A stretch of DNA of 64,000 bases from an uncultured Clostridia bacterium (GCA_947627595.1 CANQWQ010000001.1:158332-222331), one strand, 5' to 3'. Positions 10,726 to 19,388 are shown, counted from the first letter of the stretch. Numbers and translations: made by a program. Notes: generated from the sequence alone by a model not told the origin.

Positions 10726-11337
10726 TTATTCTAGAGATAAGCTTCCTTGAACACACAATCTATATTCAGGTCTGTCTTCAACGCATGTGATTAAAGTTAT
10801 CTTATCTTCTTTCGTATTTTCTAACATAGACCAATCTGTTTCATAGATTATAAGAATTTTATCTATTTCATATTTGTATTTTTTTCCATCAACAAAATAA
10901 TAGATTTTATCGCCATTTTTTAATTCTTTTAATCTAGAAAAATAATTTACACTATACCCCCTGTTATGTGCCGCCAGGCCACAATTTCCGTTTCTTCTGG
11001 AGGTATTTTCGAAATGTCCTATAGATCTATTTAAAATTTCATCACTAGTTCCTTCTTCAATTGGTGCATAAACTCCTATTTCAGGAATTTCTATATACCA
11101 ATCATATTCTTCTTTAGGTTTTTCTTGATCATTTTTAGAATCACTTACTTTAGTACTTTCATCATTTTTAGGAATTTCATCTTCCATAGTCTTTTCAGCG
11201 ATTACTTCTAAAGCTTTTTCTTGATTAATACTATTAAAGCTATTTTCTATAAACGAGAATATTAGGCTCATTAATAAAACCATAGTAATGCTTAAAGCCA
11301 TACTAATAGTATTCAAGAATTTTCTACTAAATTTCAA
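10726..11337 (-). CDS. Sortase (class D-like transpeptidase)
   Basis: 203 residues with an N-terminal membrane anchor (about 10-32) and an acidic linker. The sortase beta-barrel carries the catalytic His in GLAAHNRG, the catalytic Cys in TLITCVEDRPEYR and the following Arg in YRLCVQG. It joins LPxTG-type proteins to the wall or to one another. It is first in a two-gene unit with the SpaA-like protein and has a strong promoter at 11476-11504, flanked by a 12-bp inverted repeat. Catalytic triad intact. Class assignment (D or a related class) is an inference from length and motif spacing. Confidence 0.88.
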   Translation of the reverse strand: MKFSRKFLNTISMALSITMVLLMSLIFSFIENSFNSINQEKALEVIAEKTMEDEIPKNDESTKVSDSKNDQEKPKEEYDWYIEIPEIGVYAPIEEGTSDEILNRSIGHFENTSRRNGNCGLAAHNRGYSVNYFSRLKELKNGDKIYYFVDGKKYKYEIDKILIIYETDWSMLENTKEDKITLITCVEDRPEYRLCVQGSLSLE

Positions 11338-11433
11338 ATAGAACTTTTCTCACCTCCATTATTGGAATAAATAAAATTTTAAAAATGATTTTTATGGCTA
11401 GAAATTAGCCAAGAGAAATATTAAAAATATAGA

Positions 11434-11492
11434 TAGAAAAGTATTGCTATAATTGCAATTACTTTTACTGCAAATATAATAATACTTTTCTA
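11434..11492. repeat. 12-bp inverted repeat bracketing the sortase promoter -10
   Basis: TAGAAAAGTATT at 11434-11445 is the exact complement of AATACTTTTCTA at 11481-11492. One arm lies in the promoter spacer, the other about 30 bases downstream of the start. Between them is an AATTGCAATT palindrome at 11451-11460. It could be a repressor operator pair or a leader hairpin. Confidence 0.6.
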
Positions 11493-11504
11493 TTAATTTG
11501 TCAA
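11476..11504 (-). promoter_or_regulatory. Promoter of the sortase/SpaA operon
   Basis: -35 TTGACA (11504-11499), 17-base spacer, -10 TATTAT (11481-11476). The leader of about 130 bases ends with an AGGTG ribosome site before the sortase ATG. Confidence 0.7.
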
Positions 11505-11539
11505 GTGTTTTTGCAATATTTTTTTCTTGCATTTAAATT

Positions 11540-12352
11540 TTATGCACTTTTAATCTCCAAACGTAGCTTGTCTGCTATCATTGCAATAAATTCAGAATTT
11601 GTTGGTTTTCCTTTATTTGCATTAACAGTATAACCAAAAATATTCTCAATTGTGTTTATTTCTCCTCTGTTCCAAGCAACTTCTATTGCATGACGAATTG
11701 CACGTTCAACGCGACTTGGAGTTGTTTTATGCTTTTTAGCTAGATCTGGATATAATTGTTTTGTTATCTGATTTAAAACATCCATATCTTCGATAACCAT
11801 AATAATTCCATCTCTTAAGTACTGATAACCTTTTATATGTGCTGGAACTCCAACTTCGTGAATTATATTTGTTACTAAAATTTCCAAATTATCTTCTTTC
11901 GGTCTATTATTAGCAACATTTATATAATTTGATTTTGCTCCATTTTCTTTTAAAATAAAATTATTATTTACAGGGAATCTTAAAATATTTTTTAATTCTC
12001 TTATTCTTTTAACTAAAACATCTAATTCAAAAGGTTTTACCATATAATATGATGCACCTATTGATAATGCTCTTTTAGTTATTGCATCTTGGCCAACAGC
12101 AGAAAGCATTATACAAATTGGCATATCACTTAAACTTGTTAATTTTTCTAAAACCCCTATTCCATCTAAATGTGGCATTATTACATCTAATAAAACAATA
12201 TCTGGCTTCATTGCTACAATTTTATCATATGCTTCTATTCCATCTTTAGCTGTAGCAATTACCTCCATATCTTCTTCATTTTCCAAAAAATTTTTAAATG
12301 TTGACACAAATTCTAAATTGTCATCAGCAATTATAATCTTAATTTTTTCCAT
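11540..12352 (-). CDS. spo0A: Sporulation master regulator Spo0A
   Basis: Response regulator at the end of the sporulation phosphorelay; it binds 0A boxes as a phosphorylated dimer. 270 residues. The receiver domain has acidic residues 10-11, phospho-acceptor Asp56 in IVLLDVIMP and Lys106 in MVKPFE. After a linker, the C-terminal Spo0A DNA-binding domain shows [17 protein letters not shown] and [10 protein letters not shown]. The ribosome site is AGGAGAGG. A perfect 0A box (TGTCGAA) lies about 110 bases upstream, next to the plsC terminator, suggesting autoregulation. Here it sits downstream of plsC rather than beside spoIVB. Confidence 0.97.
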   Translation of the reverse strand: MEKIKIIIADDNLEFVSTFKNFLENEEDMEVIATAKDGIEAYDKIVAMKPDIVLLDVIMPHLDGIGVLEKLTSLSDMPICIMLSAVGQDAITKRALSIGASYYMVKPFELDVLVKRIRELKNILRFPVNNNFILKENGAKSNYINVANNRPKEDNLEILVTNIIHEVGVPAHIKGYQYLRDGIIMVIEDMDVLNQITKQLYPDLAKKHKTTPSRVERAIRHAIEVAWNRGEINTIENIFGYTVNANKGKPTNSEFIAMIADKLRLEIKSA

Positions 12353-12459
12353 AACCTCTCCTTTTCTATTCTATTTTATCTTTTGTGATACGTTTCGTAT
12401 CTGTTAATAAAATTATAAATTTTGTGAAGTCATTTTGCAAGTATTTTTGCGTGCTATTA

Positions 12460-12466
12460 TTCGACA
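12460..12466 (-). promoter_or_regulatory. 0A box upstream of spo0A
   Basis: TGTCGAA on the minus strand, an exact match to the core Spo0A-binding heptamer, in the region between the plsC terminator and spo0A. Confidence 0.5.
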
Positions 12467-12498
12467 AAAAAATAAAGAGATTGTTTGAATCTCTTTAT
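12466..12498 (-). terminator. Terminator of the cmk-plsC operon
   Basis: 11-bp stem ATAAAGAGATT with its complement, 5-base loop, followed on the minus strand by a run of seven T. Confidence 0.85.
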
Positions 12499-12502
12499 GT
12501 TC

Positions 12503-13114
12503 TTAAGTTGAAAGCTTTATTATTTGCTCCTTTAATTTTTCTGTTGCTATTGCTTCTACTTCTTTTATATCTTTTTCTTTTAACATTTCAGAAAAATCTA
12601 ATGGCTCTCCAAATGTAATTGTGATTTTATGAAAAGGTTTTGGTTCACCTTTTAAGCCTATTGGAACAATTTTTGAACCTGTTTTTAAACTCATATATGC
12701 TGCCCCATTTTTCATTTCGCCATTATTCTTTTCCATTCCATTTCTAGTTCCTTCTGGGAAGATTCCTATACATCCGCCGCTTTTTAACTCTTTTAAAGCT
12801 TCTTTTAATGGACCTATATCTTTAGAGTCTCTTTTTACATATATTGCTTCAAAAACACAACATAAATATCTAAACAATAAGTTATTTCTTAACTCTTCTT
12901 TTGCTATAAATCTCATTTTTCTAGGACTAGCAATTACCATCATAGGTGGATCTAAGTTACTCCTATGATTTCCGCAAAATAGAAGTGATCCTTCCTTTGG
13001 AACTTTTTCTTTTCCTATTACTTTATATCTATAAACTATTTTACAATATAATTGAATTACACTTCTAACAATTACTCTGTTTATAGCTTTAAAAATTTCT
13101 TTAATTTTATTCAT
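12503..13114 (-). CDS. plsC: 1-acyl-sn-glycerol-3-phosphate acyltransferase
   Basis: 203 residues. Adds the second acyl chain to lysophosphatidic acid in membrane phospholipid synthesis. It shows the family motif NHRSNLDPP (NHx4D, about residues 49-54) and the substrate motif FPEGTRNG near residue 120. It follows cmk by 11 bases, a common Firmicutes arrangement, and ends at a strong terminator. Normal length and intact. Confidence 0.93.
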   Translation of the reverse strand: MNKIKEIFKAINRVIVRSVIQLYCKIVYRYKVIGKEKVPKEGSLLFCGNHRSNLDPPMMVIASPRKMRFIAKEELRNNLLFRYLCCVFEAIYVKRDSKDIGPLKEALKELKSGGCIGIFPEGTRNGMEKNNGEMKNGAAYMSLKTGSKIVPIGLKGEPKPFHKITITFGEPLDFSEMLKEKDIKEVEAIATEKLKEQIIKLST

Positions 13115-13125
13115 TTTTAAACCTC

Positions 13126-13794
13126 TTAATTCATTTTGCTTTTTATAATATCTTCTATTTTTTCAACAACTTCTGGAATTGTTAAATTTGTTGAATCAAC
13201 TAAAATCGCGTCATCTGCTTTAACAAGTGGAGAAATCTCTCTTTCAGTTTCTAGCTTATGTCTTTCTATTATACTTTTTAAAACTTCTTCATAAGTAACT
13301 TTTATTCCTTTTTCTATATCTTGTTTGTATCTTCTATTAGCTCTTTCTTCAACAGAGCAATCTAAATATATTTTTACATCTGCATCAGGAAAAATAACAG
13401 TTCCTATGTCTCTTCCTTCCATTATTATATTCTGAGTTTTTCCCATTTCTCTTTGAATTGGTGCTACTTTATCTCTTATGATTTTAACAGCAGCATATTT
13501 TGCTACAACATTATCTATTTCAAAAGTTCTAATCTCTTTACTTACATCTTTTCCATTCAAGAAAACTAGTTGATTTTCACCTTCTTTTTTAAACTTAATA
13601 TCAATGTTTTCTAATATTTTTTCAATTCCAGCTAAATCAGTATAATTAACATTATTATTTAGACATTCTAAAGTAACACATCTATACATTGCTCCAGTAT
13701 CAACTGTAACCAAATTTAAATCTTTAGCAACTAATTTTGTTATTGTTCCTTTACCACTTCCAGCTGGTCCATCTATTGCTACAACAAAAGCCAT
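13126..13794 (-). CDS. cmk: Cytidylate kinase
   Basis: 222 residues. Phosphorylates CMP and dCMP. N-terminal P-loop GPAGSGKGT (residues 9-17), DTGAMYR in the CMP-binding region, and the conserved MEGRDIGTVIFP segment near residue 130. It is flanked by the P-loop/Asp23 gene 9 bases upstream and plsC downstream, so the three probably form one operon. Confidence 0.96.
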   Translation of the reverse strand: MAFVVAIDGPAGSGKGTITKLVAKDLNLVTVDTGAMYRCVTLECLNNNVNYTDLAGIEKILENIDIKFKKEGENQLVFLNGKDVSKEIRTFEIDNVVAKYAAVKIIRDKVAPIQREMGKTQNIIMEGRDIGTVIFPDADVKIYLDCSVEERANRRYKQDIEKGIKVTYEEVLKSIIERHKLETEREISPLVKADDAILVDSTNLTIPEVVEKIEDIIKSKMN

Positions 13795-13803
13795 ATTTTC
13801 CTC

Positions 13804-14691
13804 CTATTTTTCTTCAAAATGAATACTCTTTATCAATATTTCCATTTTTAAAACATTCATTGCAGTAAGCTTTTCTACTTCTTTTTTAATTTTAGCTTTT
13901 ACACTTTCTGTAAGTTCTAAGATATTATAACCAAAATCAAGTATTAATTCTAAATAAATGTATATTCCGTCTCCATAGCCACCTTCTTGTTTTCTAATAA
14001 TGGCTCTATGAAGCTTGTAAATTCCTTGAATTTTTTCTAAAGATATTTCAATTATTTGTTTTATAGCTGTATCTGAAATTGTGAAATTTCCCATATAACT
14101 AAAAGCTGGTCTTATCAAAGATTTTTCAGCAATATATGGATCATTTCCACTTCCTGTTGATTTAAAAATTTGAAGTGGATCTAATAAAAATCCTGAAAAG
14201 TCTTTTTTAATCTCAAATGTTGGAACTGGAATAACATGTTTTCCTTGCGTTACTCTAATTCTTCTAGCTGTTTCCATCTCCTCTTCTGTAGCAACATCTT
14301 TTATATAAATTGTTTCACTTATTTCAGGCAAACCTAAATTTGCAGCTATTTTTTGAACCATTCCATCAGAAGTTCCTAAAATTAATATGCTTTTTGGACG
14401 TCTTTTTCTAAAAACTTCTTGAATTTCTCTTTTCTTTGTCTCATCTTGAAATAATGCATTTTTAACAGTTTCAATTTTAGTTGGAGCCTTTTTAGCTGAA
14501 ATTCCGGCAACAACCTCGTTTCCACAAATTAAAAGTCCGTCATCTATAATATATTCTATACCTCTAGAGTTAGCTACCATCTGAGCTCTATAACTTTTTC
14601 CGGTTCCAGATGGGCCAACAAATGCATATACTTTAATCTTTTCGTTGATTTTTTCATTTACTATATTTTCAATATTATTAAGTATAGACAT
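13804..14691 (-). CDS. P-loop ATPase fused to an Asp23/Gls24-like domain
   Basis: 295 residues. The N-terminal half has a Walker A motif VGPSGTGKSYRA (about 25-36) and a strand ending in ILILGTSDG that could act as a nucleotide sensor. The C-terminal third (from about residue 195) has the alternating beta/alpha pattern of Asp23/Gls24 proteins (ISDTAIKQIIEISL... LELILDFGYNI). No known enzyme name fits. It heads the cmk-plsC operon, hinting at an envelope or lipid link, but that is inference. The domain calls are fairly safe; the substrate is unknown. Confidence 0.75.
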   Translation of the reverse strand: MSILNNIENIVNEKINEKIKVYAFVGPSGTGKSYRAQMVANSRGIEYIIDDGLLICGNEVVAGISAKKAPTKIETVKNALFQDETKKREIQEVFRKRRPKSILILGTSDGMVQKIAANLGLPEISETIYIKDVATEEEMETARRIRVTQGKHVIPVPTFEIKKDFSGFLLDPLQIFKSTGSGNDPYIAEKSLIRPAFSYMGNFTISDTAIKQIIEISLEKIQGIYKLHRAIIRKQEGGYGDGIYIYLELILDFGYNILELTESVKAKIKKEVEKLTAMNVLKMEILIKSIHFEEK

Positions 14692-14751
14692 TAAAAAACT
14701 CCTTAAAACAATTTGAAATTATTATATCACTGAGCTGTTTTATTTTCAAGA

Positions 14752-14949
14752 TTAATATTCCACCCAAACTTTAAAATTCCAGTTAGCAACATCTGATTCA
14801 GATGGAACATCTTTATCATTTAGATTTGTATTTACTAGATAATACATCTGCATTCCAGTTCTAAATGAGAAAAGTATTGCTATTATTAAAACTATTATTA
14901 AAAATATAATATATATTCTATTTAGTATTTTTACTTTTGATTCTTTCAT
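14752..14949 (-). CDS. Small membrane protein resembling a cut-off TasA/camelysin N-terminus
   Basis: 65 residues: one membrane segment (about 10-32), then a short extracellular tail ending in SDVANWNFKVWVEY. The VANWNFKV stretch matches the VAKWSF-type start of the mature TasA-like protein encoded at 15625-16263, so this may be a minimal paralogue or a truncated copy. Its start overlaps the last 32 bases of the SipW-like gene. There is no in-frame CGG near the stop, so the truncation is not explained by the decoding anomaly. Function unknown. Confidence 0.55.
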   Translation of the reverse strand: MKESKVKILNRIYIIFLIIVLIIAILFSFRTGMQMYYLVNTNLNDKDVPSESDVANWNFKVWVEY

Positions 14950-15433
14950 CTTCCTCTTCTTCTCTTTTTTTATTTTTGCTAAAAATGTTTACAATTATTA
15001 TAAATACTGTAAAAATGATAAATACGAGTAACAAATATTTTCTAATAAAAATTCCCAAGATCAAAGAATGAAATACAACTTTTCCAATTATTTGATCTTC
15101 AGAAATTTTTGTATCTACTTCATTATTTTTATCACCTTTTGTAATTAAATTATTAACATCTTTTTCAATAATTCTATGTGTCACAAAATAATTTTCATTT
15201 TCTTCATATGTAATTATATCTCCAACATCATAGCTATCAGAATCTTTAATTATAACAAGTGATCCTGTATCTATCTCAGGCTCCATACTTCCTGTTAATA
15301 CAACTAAAAATCCATAACCAAAAACTTTTGTAATTCTATCTTTTCTAATAAATTTTGAATATAAAACATAAAGCAAAATAGCTATTAAAAACAATATAAA
15401 TATCGTTTTTAAGACTTTAAATATTTTCTTCAT
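14918..15433 (-). CDS. SipW-like (ER-type) signal peptidase I
   Basis: 171 residues. An N-terminal membrane segment (8-27) is followed by the serine motif TGSMEPEI near residue 50 and VTHRI near residue 87, where His replaces the general-base Lys of ordinary bacterial signal peptidases, as in SipW and archaeal/ER enzymes. GDKN follows near 105, then a second membrane segment (about 130-152). In Bacillus, SipW processes TasA-type matrix proteins; here a TasA-like gene lies directly upstream. The spacer between them holds mutually exclusive hairpins (15449-15509). Confidence 0.9.
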   Translation of the reverse strand: MKKIFKVLKTIFILFLIAILLYVLYSKFIRKDRITKVFGYGFLVVLTGSMEPEIDTGSLVIIKDSDSYDVGDIITYEENENYFVTHRIIEKDVNNLITKGDKNNEVDTKISEDQIIGKVVFHSLILGIFIRKYLLLVFIIFTVFIIIVNIFSKNKKREEEEDERIKSKNTK

Positions 15434-15448
15434 AAACTCCTTTCTTTT

Positions 15449-15509
15449 AATAGCTCTCTAGTAAAAAATCTTTTAAATTTCTTACTAGAAAGCTATTAAA
15501 GCTTTCTAG
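15449..15509 (-). promoter_or_regulatory. Alternative hairpins between the TasA-like and sipW-like genes
   Basis: Segment 15482-15497 pairs almost perfectly with 15449-15464 (16 bp with one mismatch) and part of it (15485-15493) pairs perfectly with 15501-15509. Only one can form. The inner arm of the first hairpin ends beside the sipW ribosome site AGAAAGGAG. This suggests attenuation or RNA processing that sets the TasA-like to SipW ratio. Confidence 0.5.
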
Positions 15510-15624
15510 TTTTTAACATTTCTCACAGTTTCATTTGTTCTAGGTAAATAACAACTTATTCTTTAACTTATATTTTACGCGCCGTGAATTGGAATTTTTC
15601 TTAACCTAGAATGTTTTTAAAATT

Positions 15625-16263
15625 TTATTTTGCTTGTGTTCCTACAATATTTAATGTAAATGTGTAGTCACCTAGCTTGCTATCATTTGTGTCTTGCTCG
15701 TCTAGTTGTTCTTGCTGTTTTACGCCACTTTCATCTGTACTTTCATATGGCCATTCCCACTCTACTGTAATTTCTTTTGGTTCCTCATTTTGACTTGTAG
15801 TGATTTTTCCACTCATATTTGATCTTTGTGTTTCTTCATTTACTTTTAACATTTCAGCAAGAGAATAGAATTTTTGGCCACTTCCTTCTACTAAGTCATT
15901 GCATTTAAAATATAGATTTTTTGGTTTTTGAGATTCTTCACTAGCTAATAAAACGTCATAATCAACATCAACTTCTGAACCAGCTGCATTTACAATAATT
16001 TTGAAACTACCGCTTGTTCCCGGAGCGATTTTTCCTTTTGTAATTGAATCACTTGAATTCATGGTATCAGCTAAAGATATAGATTTTGTTGTTTTATTTT
16101 CAGTGTTAGAAATTGCACCAGAAAAACTCCATTTTGCAACACTAGCAGAACCACTAACAGGCTCCTTATAAACATATTTTGAATATGTATATCCAAAAAT
16201 GATAGAAAGGAGTAATACAGCTAAACATGCAAAAACAATTAAAACCTTTTTACTTTTCCTCAA
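15625..16263 (-). CDS. TasA/camelysin-like secreted protein
   Basis: 212 residues. Signal-anchor at 6-28, then GYTYSKYVYKEPVSGSASVAKWSFS, the typical processed N-terminus of TasA/camelysin (SipW-dependent) proteins. The rest is a predicted beta-sandwich with GKIAPGTSGSFKI and a C-terminal VEWEWPYES segment, as in Clostridial relatives. Probable surface or matrix fibre subunit. First gene of the cluster with the SipW-like peptidase. Expressed from a clear promoter with an unusually long structured leader. The AAGGGAGG ribosome site is just upstream of the ATG at 16263. Confidence 0.8.
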   Translation of the reverse strand: MRKSKKVLIVFACLAVLLLSIIFGYTYSKYVYKEPVSGSASVAKWSFSGAISNTENKTTKSISLADTMNSSDSITKGKIAPGTSGSFKIIVNAAGSEVDVDYDVLLASEESQKPKNLYFKCNDLVEGSGQKFYSLAEMLKVNEETQRSNMSGKITTSQNEEPKEITVEWEWPYESTDESGVKQQEQLDEQDTNDSKLGDYTFTLNIVGTQAK

Positions 16264-16475
16264 ATTTTCACCTCCCTTAAAATAATTTAGCTAAGTGCTA
16301 AACAACAATATCAACGAAATTCGCGGGGGCAAAAACGTAGTCATTCCATACAGTTTAAATTGAAAACTTGGCTTTATCATATTTAATTTTTTTGGATTGT
16401 TTTTTGATTTTCTAGAATTGAAAACCAATTTAATAGACTAAAAATTGATAGCTAGCTGTAAAGCACTTAGCATGG
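16264..16475 (-). promoter_or_regulatory. Structured 5' leader of the TasA-like gene
   Basis: The predicted transcript start (about 16473) begins with GCTAAGTGCT (16471-16462). The leader ends, just before the ribosome site, with AGCACTTAGC (16299-16290), its exact complement. A 10-bp closing stem would thus enclose about 160 bases, the architecture of a riboswitch or cis-regulatory RNA. The 3' arm can instead form a local hairpin TTTAGC/GCTAAA near the ribosome site. I do not recognise a known riboswitch consensus; in particular the c-di-GMP-I core is absent. Confidence 0.5.
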
Positions 16476-16479
16476 TGAT

Positions 16480-16508
16480 ATACTAGCACGAATTTTTTTA
16501 TTTGTAAA
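16480..16508 (-). promoter_or_regulatory. Promoter of the TasA-like gene
   Basis: -35 TTTACA (16508-16503), 17-base spacer, -10 TAGTAT (16485-16480). Leader of about 210 bases to the ATG. The rest of the 344-base gap holds this leader and the terminator of the thioesterase gene. Confidence 0.6.
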
Positions 16509-16578
16509 GACCTTTTTTAAAAATTTTTTTAATTTTTTCTTTTAAAAAAGTTTAAAAATGAAATTCAAAATATATAAA

Positions 16579-16605
16579 AATAGAGCCTTTAAATAGGCTC
16601 TTATT
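16579..16605 (-). terminator. Terminator of the thioesterase gene
   Basis: Stem AAGAGCC/GGCTCTA-type around TATTTAA with T-rich flank on the minus strand, directly after the stop of the 16608-17024 gene. Confidence 0.7.
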
Positions 16606-16607
16606 TT

Positions 16608-17024
16608 TTAAAAATTTTTTATTAAATTTTTAAATTTTTCATCAAGTTCTGGAAACTCTTTTTTCAAAATTATTGGTCTTCCTTCTCCATTTATAAAGCA
16701 ATGTTTACTAGTAGCTTTTGCTACAATATCACCGGTTTTAGCATTTTTCATTACATATTCAAATATCAATCTTACACCATTAAATTCTAATATTTTGACT
16801 TCAATTTCAATTAAATCTTCAAATCTTGTAGATGTCTTATATTCACATTCTACTCCAATTACTGGTGAAATAATTCCTTCATCTTCTAATCTTTTATAGT
16901 CATATCCAACTTTTTCAAAGAAGTCTACCCTAGCTTCTTCCATCCATCTAATATAGTTAGAATGATGAGTTATTCCCATTTTATCTGTTTCATAATATTG
17001 AACTTTATGAATATATTTTTCCAT
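16608..17024 (-). CDS. Acyl-CoA thioesterase, YbgC/4HBT hot-dog family
   Basis: 138 residues, a single hot-dog domain. The signature YYETDKMGITHHSNYIRWMEEAR (Asp near residue 14, His-Asn near residue 21) is that of the 4-hydroxybenzoyl-CoA thioesterase/YbgC family, which hydrolyses acyl-CoA or acyl-ACP. It starts one base after the stop of the membrane-protein gene and ends at a terminator, so it closes the 19321-16608 operon. Substrate not predictable. Confidence 0.9.
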   Translation of the reverse strand: MEKYIHKVQYYETDKMGITHHSNYIRWMEEARVDFFEKVGYDYKRLEDEGIISPVIGVECEYKTSTRFEDLIEIEVKILEFNGVRLIFEYVMKNAKTGDIVAKATSKHCFINGEGRPIILKKEFPELDEKFKNLIKNF

Positions 17025-17025
17025 T

Positions 17026-18492
17026 TTAGTCCTCCCAGATTTTTATCGAATCAATTTTTCCTCCAAATTCATTTATTTTTGCTTTAAGAATTTCCATATT
17101 ATCGCCAAATTTTTCTTTTAATTGTTCAGTAACTTCAGTTGCTATTTCTCCCCAAATTTTGCTATCTTTAAGCTTTGTAACTTCATCAACCAGTTCTTCT
17201 ACTTTTTGAACATATTCATTAACATCTTGTATATCTTGACTCATTTCATAAACTTTTAGAGATGATTTAATTATTCCTGCTACAATTTTAGCTTCTGCTC
17301 TAATTTGATCTTCTGAAAGTTTAGTAATATCAATAGTTGAATTATATCCTGAGTAAAGTTCAATGCCAATCTTATCAAATGTTGTTCCAATTCCATATTC
17401 AACTACTCCTGGAATTAATTTAGCAAAATCTTTATTTTTATATAATTTTACAAATAAATCTTCAAGAAATTTTTCATCTGACAATAAATTTAATAATTTA
17501 TCTTTATCAGTTATATCATTAACTTCATTTATTCCATTATCTGCAAGCAATTCAGAAACATCAACTGTTGTTTTAATATCTTCAATTACAGAATCTTTAT
17601 TCCAATCTTCTAAAATTGATAAAACATCTATATATAATTTTCCTTCTCTTCCCTCTGGAACATCATATTGGAAAGATAAAAATTCTTCTCCTTTTTTCCA
17701 ATGTTCAGCACCTGTAGCAACAACATCAGGAATTATATCTGGTAAATAATGTGCTTTAGAAATGGTATCTTCAATAGCCTTTTCATTTATTTCATCAGTT
17801 TTTCCGCTTCCAATCTTTTCGACCTCAGCAGCAAATTTAAATGTTAACTTAATTTCATTACTAGTAGATATTTTTTCTCCATCATATTTAGTTTCAGTCA
17901 ATTCATCAAATAATTTTTCTGAAACAAATGGCATTCTCATCATTTTTGGTACATCTTCTTCATATCCAATTTCTTCGAGCATCATTGGAATTATATTATA
18001 GAAAAATCCCATTGGCGTAATGAAAAATGTAAAAGTTATAAAAACTGTAGCAACTGTTGCAACCATACTTAAAAGCTTTTTAGAAGTTAATTTTGAATCA
18101 TATTCATCTCCTGCATTTATTTTAAGCTTTGGAAACACAATAAAATTTTTTATAGCAAGCATTATTATTAACATTGCTATATGTATTAAACCAACTAAAA
18201 ATGTACTTAAAATGACCGTAGCTGCGAACATAACCGCACCTTTAATTACTTCAACTTGCATTAAGTCTTTTCCAAACATATCTCCGATAAAAGAAAAAAC
18301 TCTTTTCTCATTTAAAGATATAAATGTTTTAACTAAAAATCTTGTAGTTATAACCGAAAAAGCACAAGCTATAATATTAAAAAGTAGCGAAATACAAGTT
18401 TTTTCTAATCTATCATGATATCTTACAAAAATTACAAATAAGCAAGTAACAACAAATGTAACTATAAGCCCAATTGGAAATATTGAAAACAT
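17026..18492 (-). CDS. Membrane protein, CvpA-like N-terminus
   Basis: 488 residues. Four hydrophobic segments lie in the first 180 residues (about 5-25, 33-53, 85-112, 140-165); a long soluble, probably extracellular, helical domain follows. The arrangement resembles CvpA/colicin V-type membrane proteins with an extra domain, but I see no diagnostic motif. One base separates it from both neighbours (macrodomain gene upstream, thioesterase downstream), so translation is probably coupled. Function unknown. Confidence 0.6.
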   Translation of the reverse strand: MFSIFPIGLIVTFVVTCLFVIFVRYHDRLEKTCISLLFNIIACAFSVITTRFLVKTFISLNEKRVFSFIGDMFGKDLMQVEVIKGAVMFAATVILSTFLVGLIHIAMLIIMLAIKNFIVFPKLKINAGDEYDSKLTSKKLLSMVATVATVFITFTFFITPMGFFYNIIPMMLEEIGYEEDVPKMMRMPFVSEKLFDELTETKYDGEKISTSNEIKLTFKFAAEVEKIGSGKTDEINEKAIEDTISKAHYLPDIIPDVVATGAEHWKKGEEFLSFQYDVPEGREGKLYIDVLSILEDWNKDSVIEDIKTTVDVSELLADNGINEVNDITDKDKLLNLLSDEKFLEDLFVKLYKNKDFAKLIPGVVEYGIGTTFDKIGIELYSGYNSTIDITKLSEDQIRAEAKIVAGIIKSSLKVYEMSQDIQDVNEYVQKVEELVDEVTKLKDSKIWGEIATEVTEQLKEKFGDNMEILKAKINEFGGKIDSIKIWED

Positions 18493-18493
18493 C

Positions 18494-19321
18494 TTATTCT
18501 CCTTTTACTTTTCTAGATTTTTCAAAATAATCGTCATAAATTTCAAAGTTTTCTTCTCCATAAACATTAAATACAACTCTTTCAATTTGATCATTTCTAT
18601 CTAAAAATTCATCAACTGCTGTAACTGCGCATTCAACAGCTAGTCTTCTAGGAAATCTAAAAATTCCTGTTGAAATACATGGAAAAGCAACTTCTTTTAA
18701 ATCATTTTTTACAGCTAATTTTAATGAATTTTTATAACAATTTTTTAATAATTCTTTGTCTTCTTCAGAAACATTAAAACTTATAACAGGGCCAACTGTA
18801 TGGATAACATTTTTACAAGGTAAATTATATCCTTTTGTTATAAAAGCTTCACCTGTTGGCAAGCCAAAATCATATTTAGCTTTTTTCATGTATTCATAAC
18901 ATTCAAGTCTCATTTGAACTCCACTATAAGTTTGAACTTGATTATCAATACAATTATGCATTGGTTGGAAACAACCTAAACCTCTAGAGTTTGCGGCATT
19001 AACAATACTGTCAATTTTAAGTCTAGTTATATCTCCTCTCCAAAGTATCATTCTGTCTTTATTCTTAATTTTTGAGTTTGGATATTTTTGACCAACTGTT
19101 TTTAAAGTATTTGCAGATGTAACTCCAAGATCTTTTAGTCTTTCTTGCAAATATTCATCTTGAACTTTTAAATATTCTTCTGAAATTGGCTTTGGCTCTC
19201 TAATATTGCAAAGTCCTCTCCAAACTTTTTCTTTTTCCTCTAGAGTAATCGGCTCTTCAAAAATATTTTGCTCTACATCATTGATTAAATATTTTATTAA
19301 AAAATCCAATTTTTCTTCCAT
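18494..19321 (-). CDS. Zn-type macrodomain protein-ADP-ribose hydrolase
   Basis: 275 residues. An N-terminal helical region (about 1-85) precedes a macrodomain with VNAANSRGLGCF (ADP-ribose binding), then PMHNCIDN, whose Cys/His residues match the zinc-dependent macrodomain branch, GEAFITKGYNL, HTVGP and FPCISTGIFRFP. Members of this branch remove ADP-ribose from proteins and often sit with a SirTM sirtuin, GcvH-like and lipoate ligase genes. None of those partners is in this window, so it seems to act alone here. Confidence 0.9.
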   Translation of the reverse strand: MEEKLDFLIKYLINDVEQNIFEEPITLEEKEKVWRGLCNIREPKPISEEYLKVQDEYLQERLKDLGVTSANTLKTVGQKYPNSKIKNKDRMILWRGDITRLKIDSIVNAANSRGLGCFQPMHNCIDNQVQTYSGVQMRLECYEYMKKAKYDFGLPTGEAFITKGYNLPCKNVIHTVGPVISFNVSEEDKELLKNCYKNSLKLAVKNDLKEVAFPCISTGIFRFPRRLAVECAVTAVDEFLDRNDQIERVVFNVYGEENFEIYDDYFEKSRKVKGE

Positions 19322-19388
19322 ATTTGTACCCTCAAAAAAACAAATTTTTAATGATTATATCATTTAACGAATTTTTTTACAATCATAT

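Noticed and set aside
16264-16475. Known c-di-GMP riboswitch upstream of the TasA-like gene
   Set aside because: The conserved c-di-GMP-I core sequence is not present; only the closed architecture is seen.
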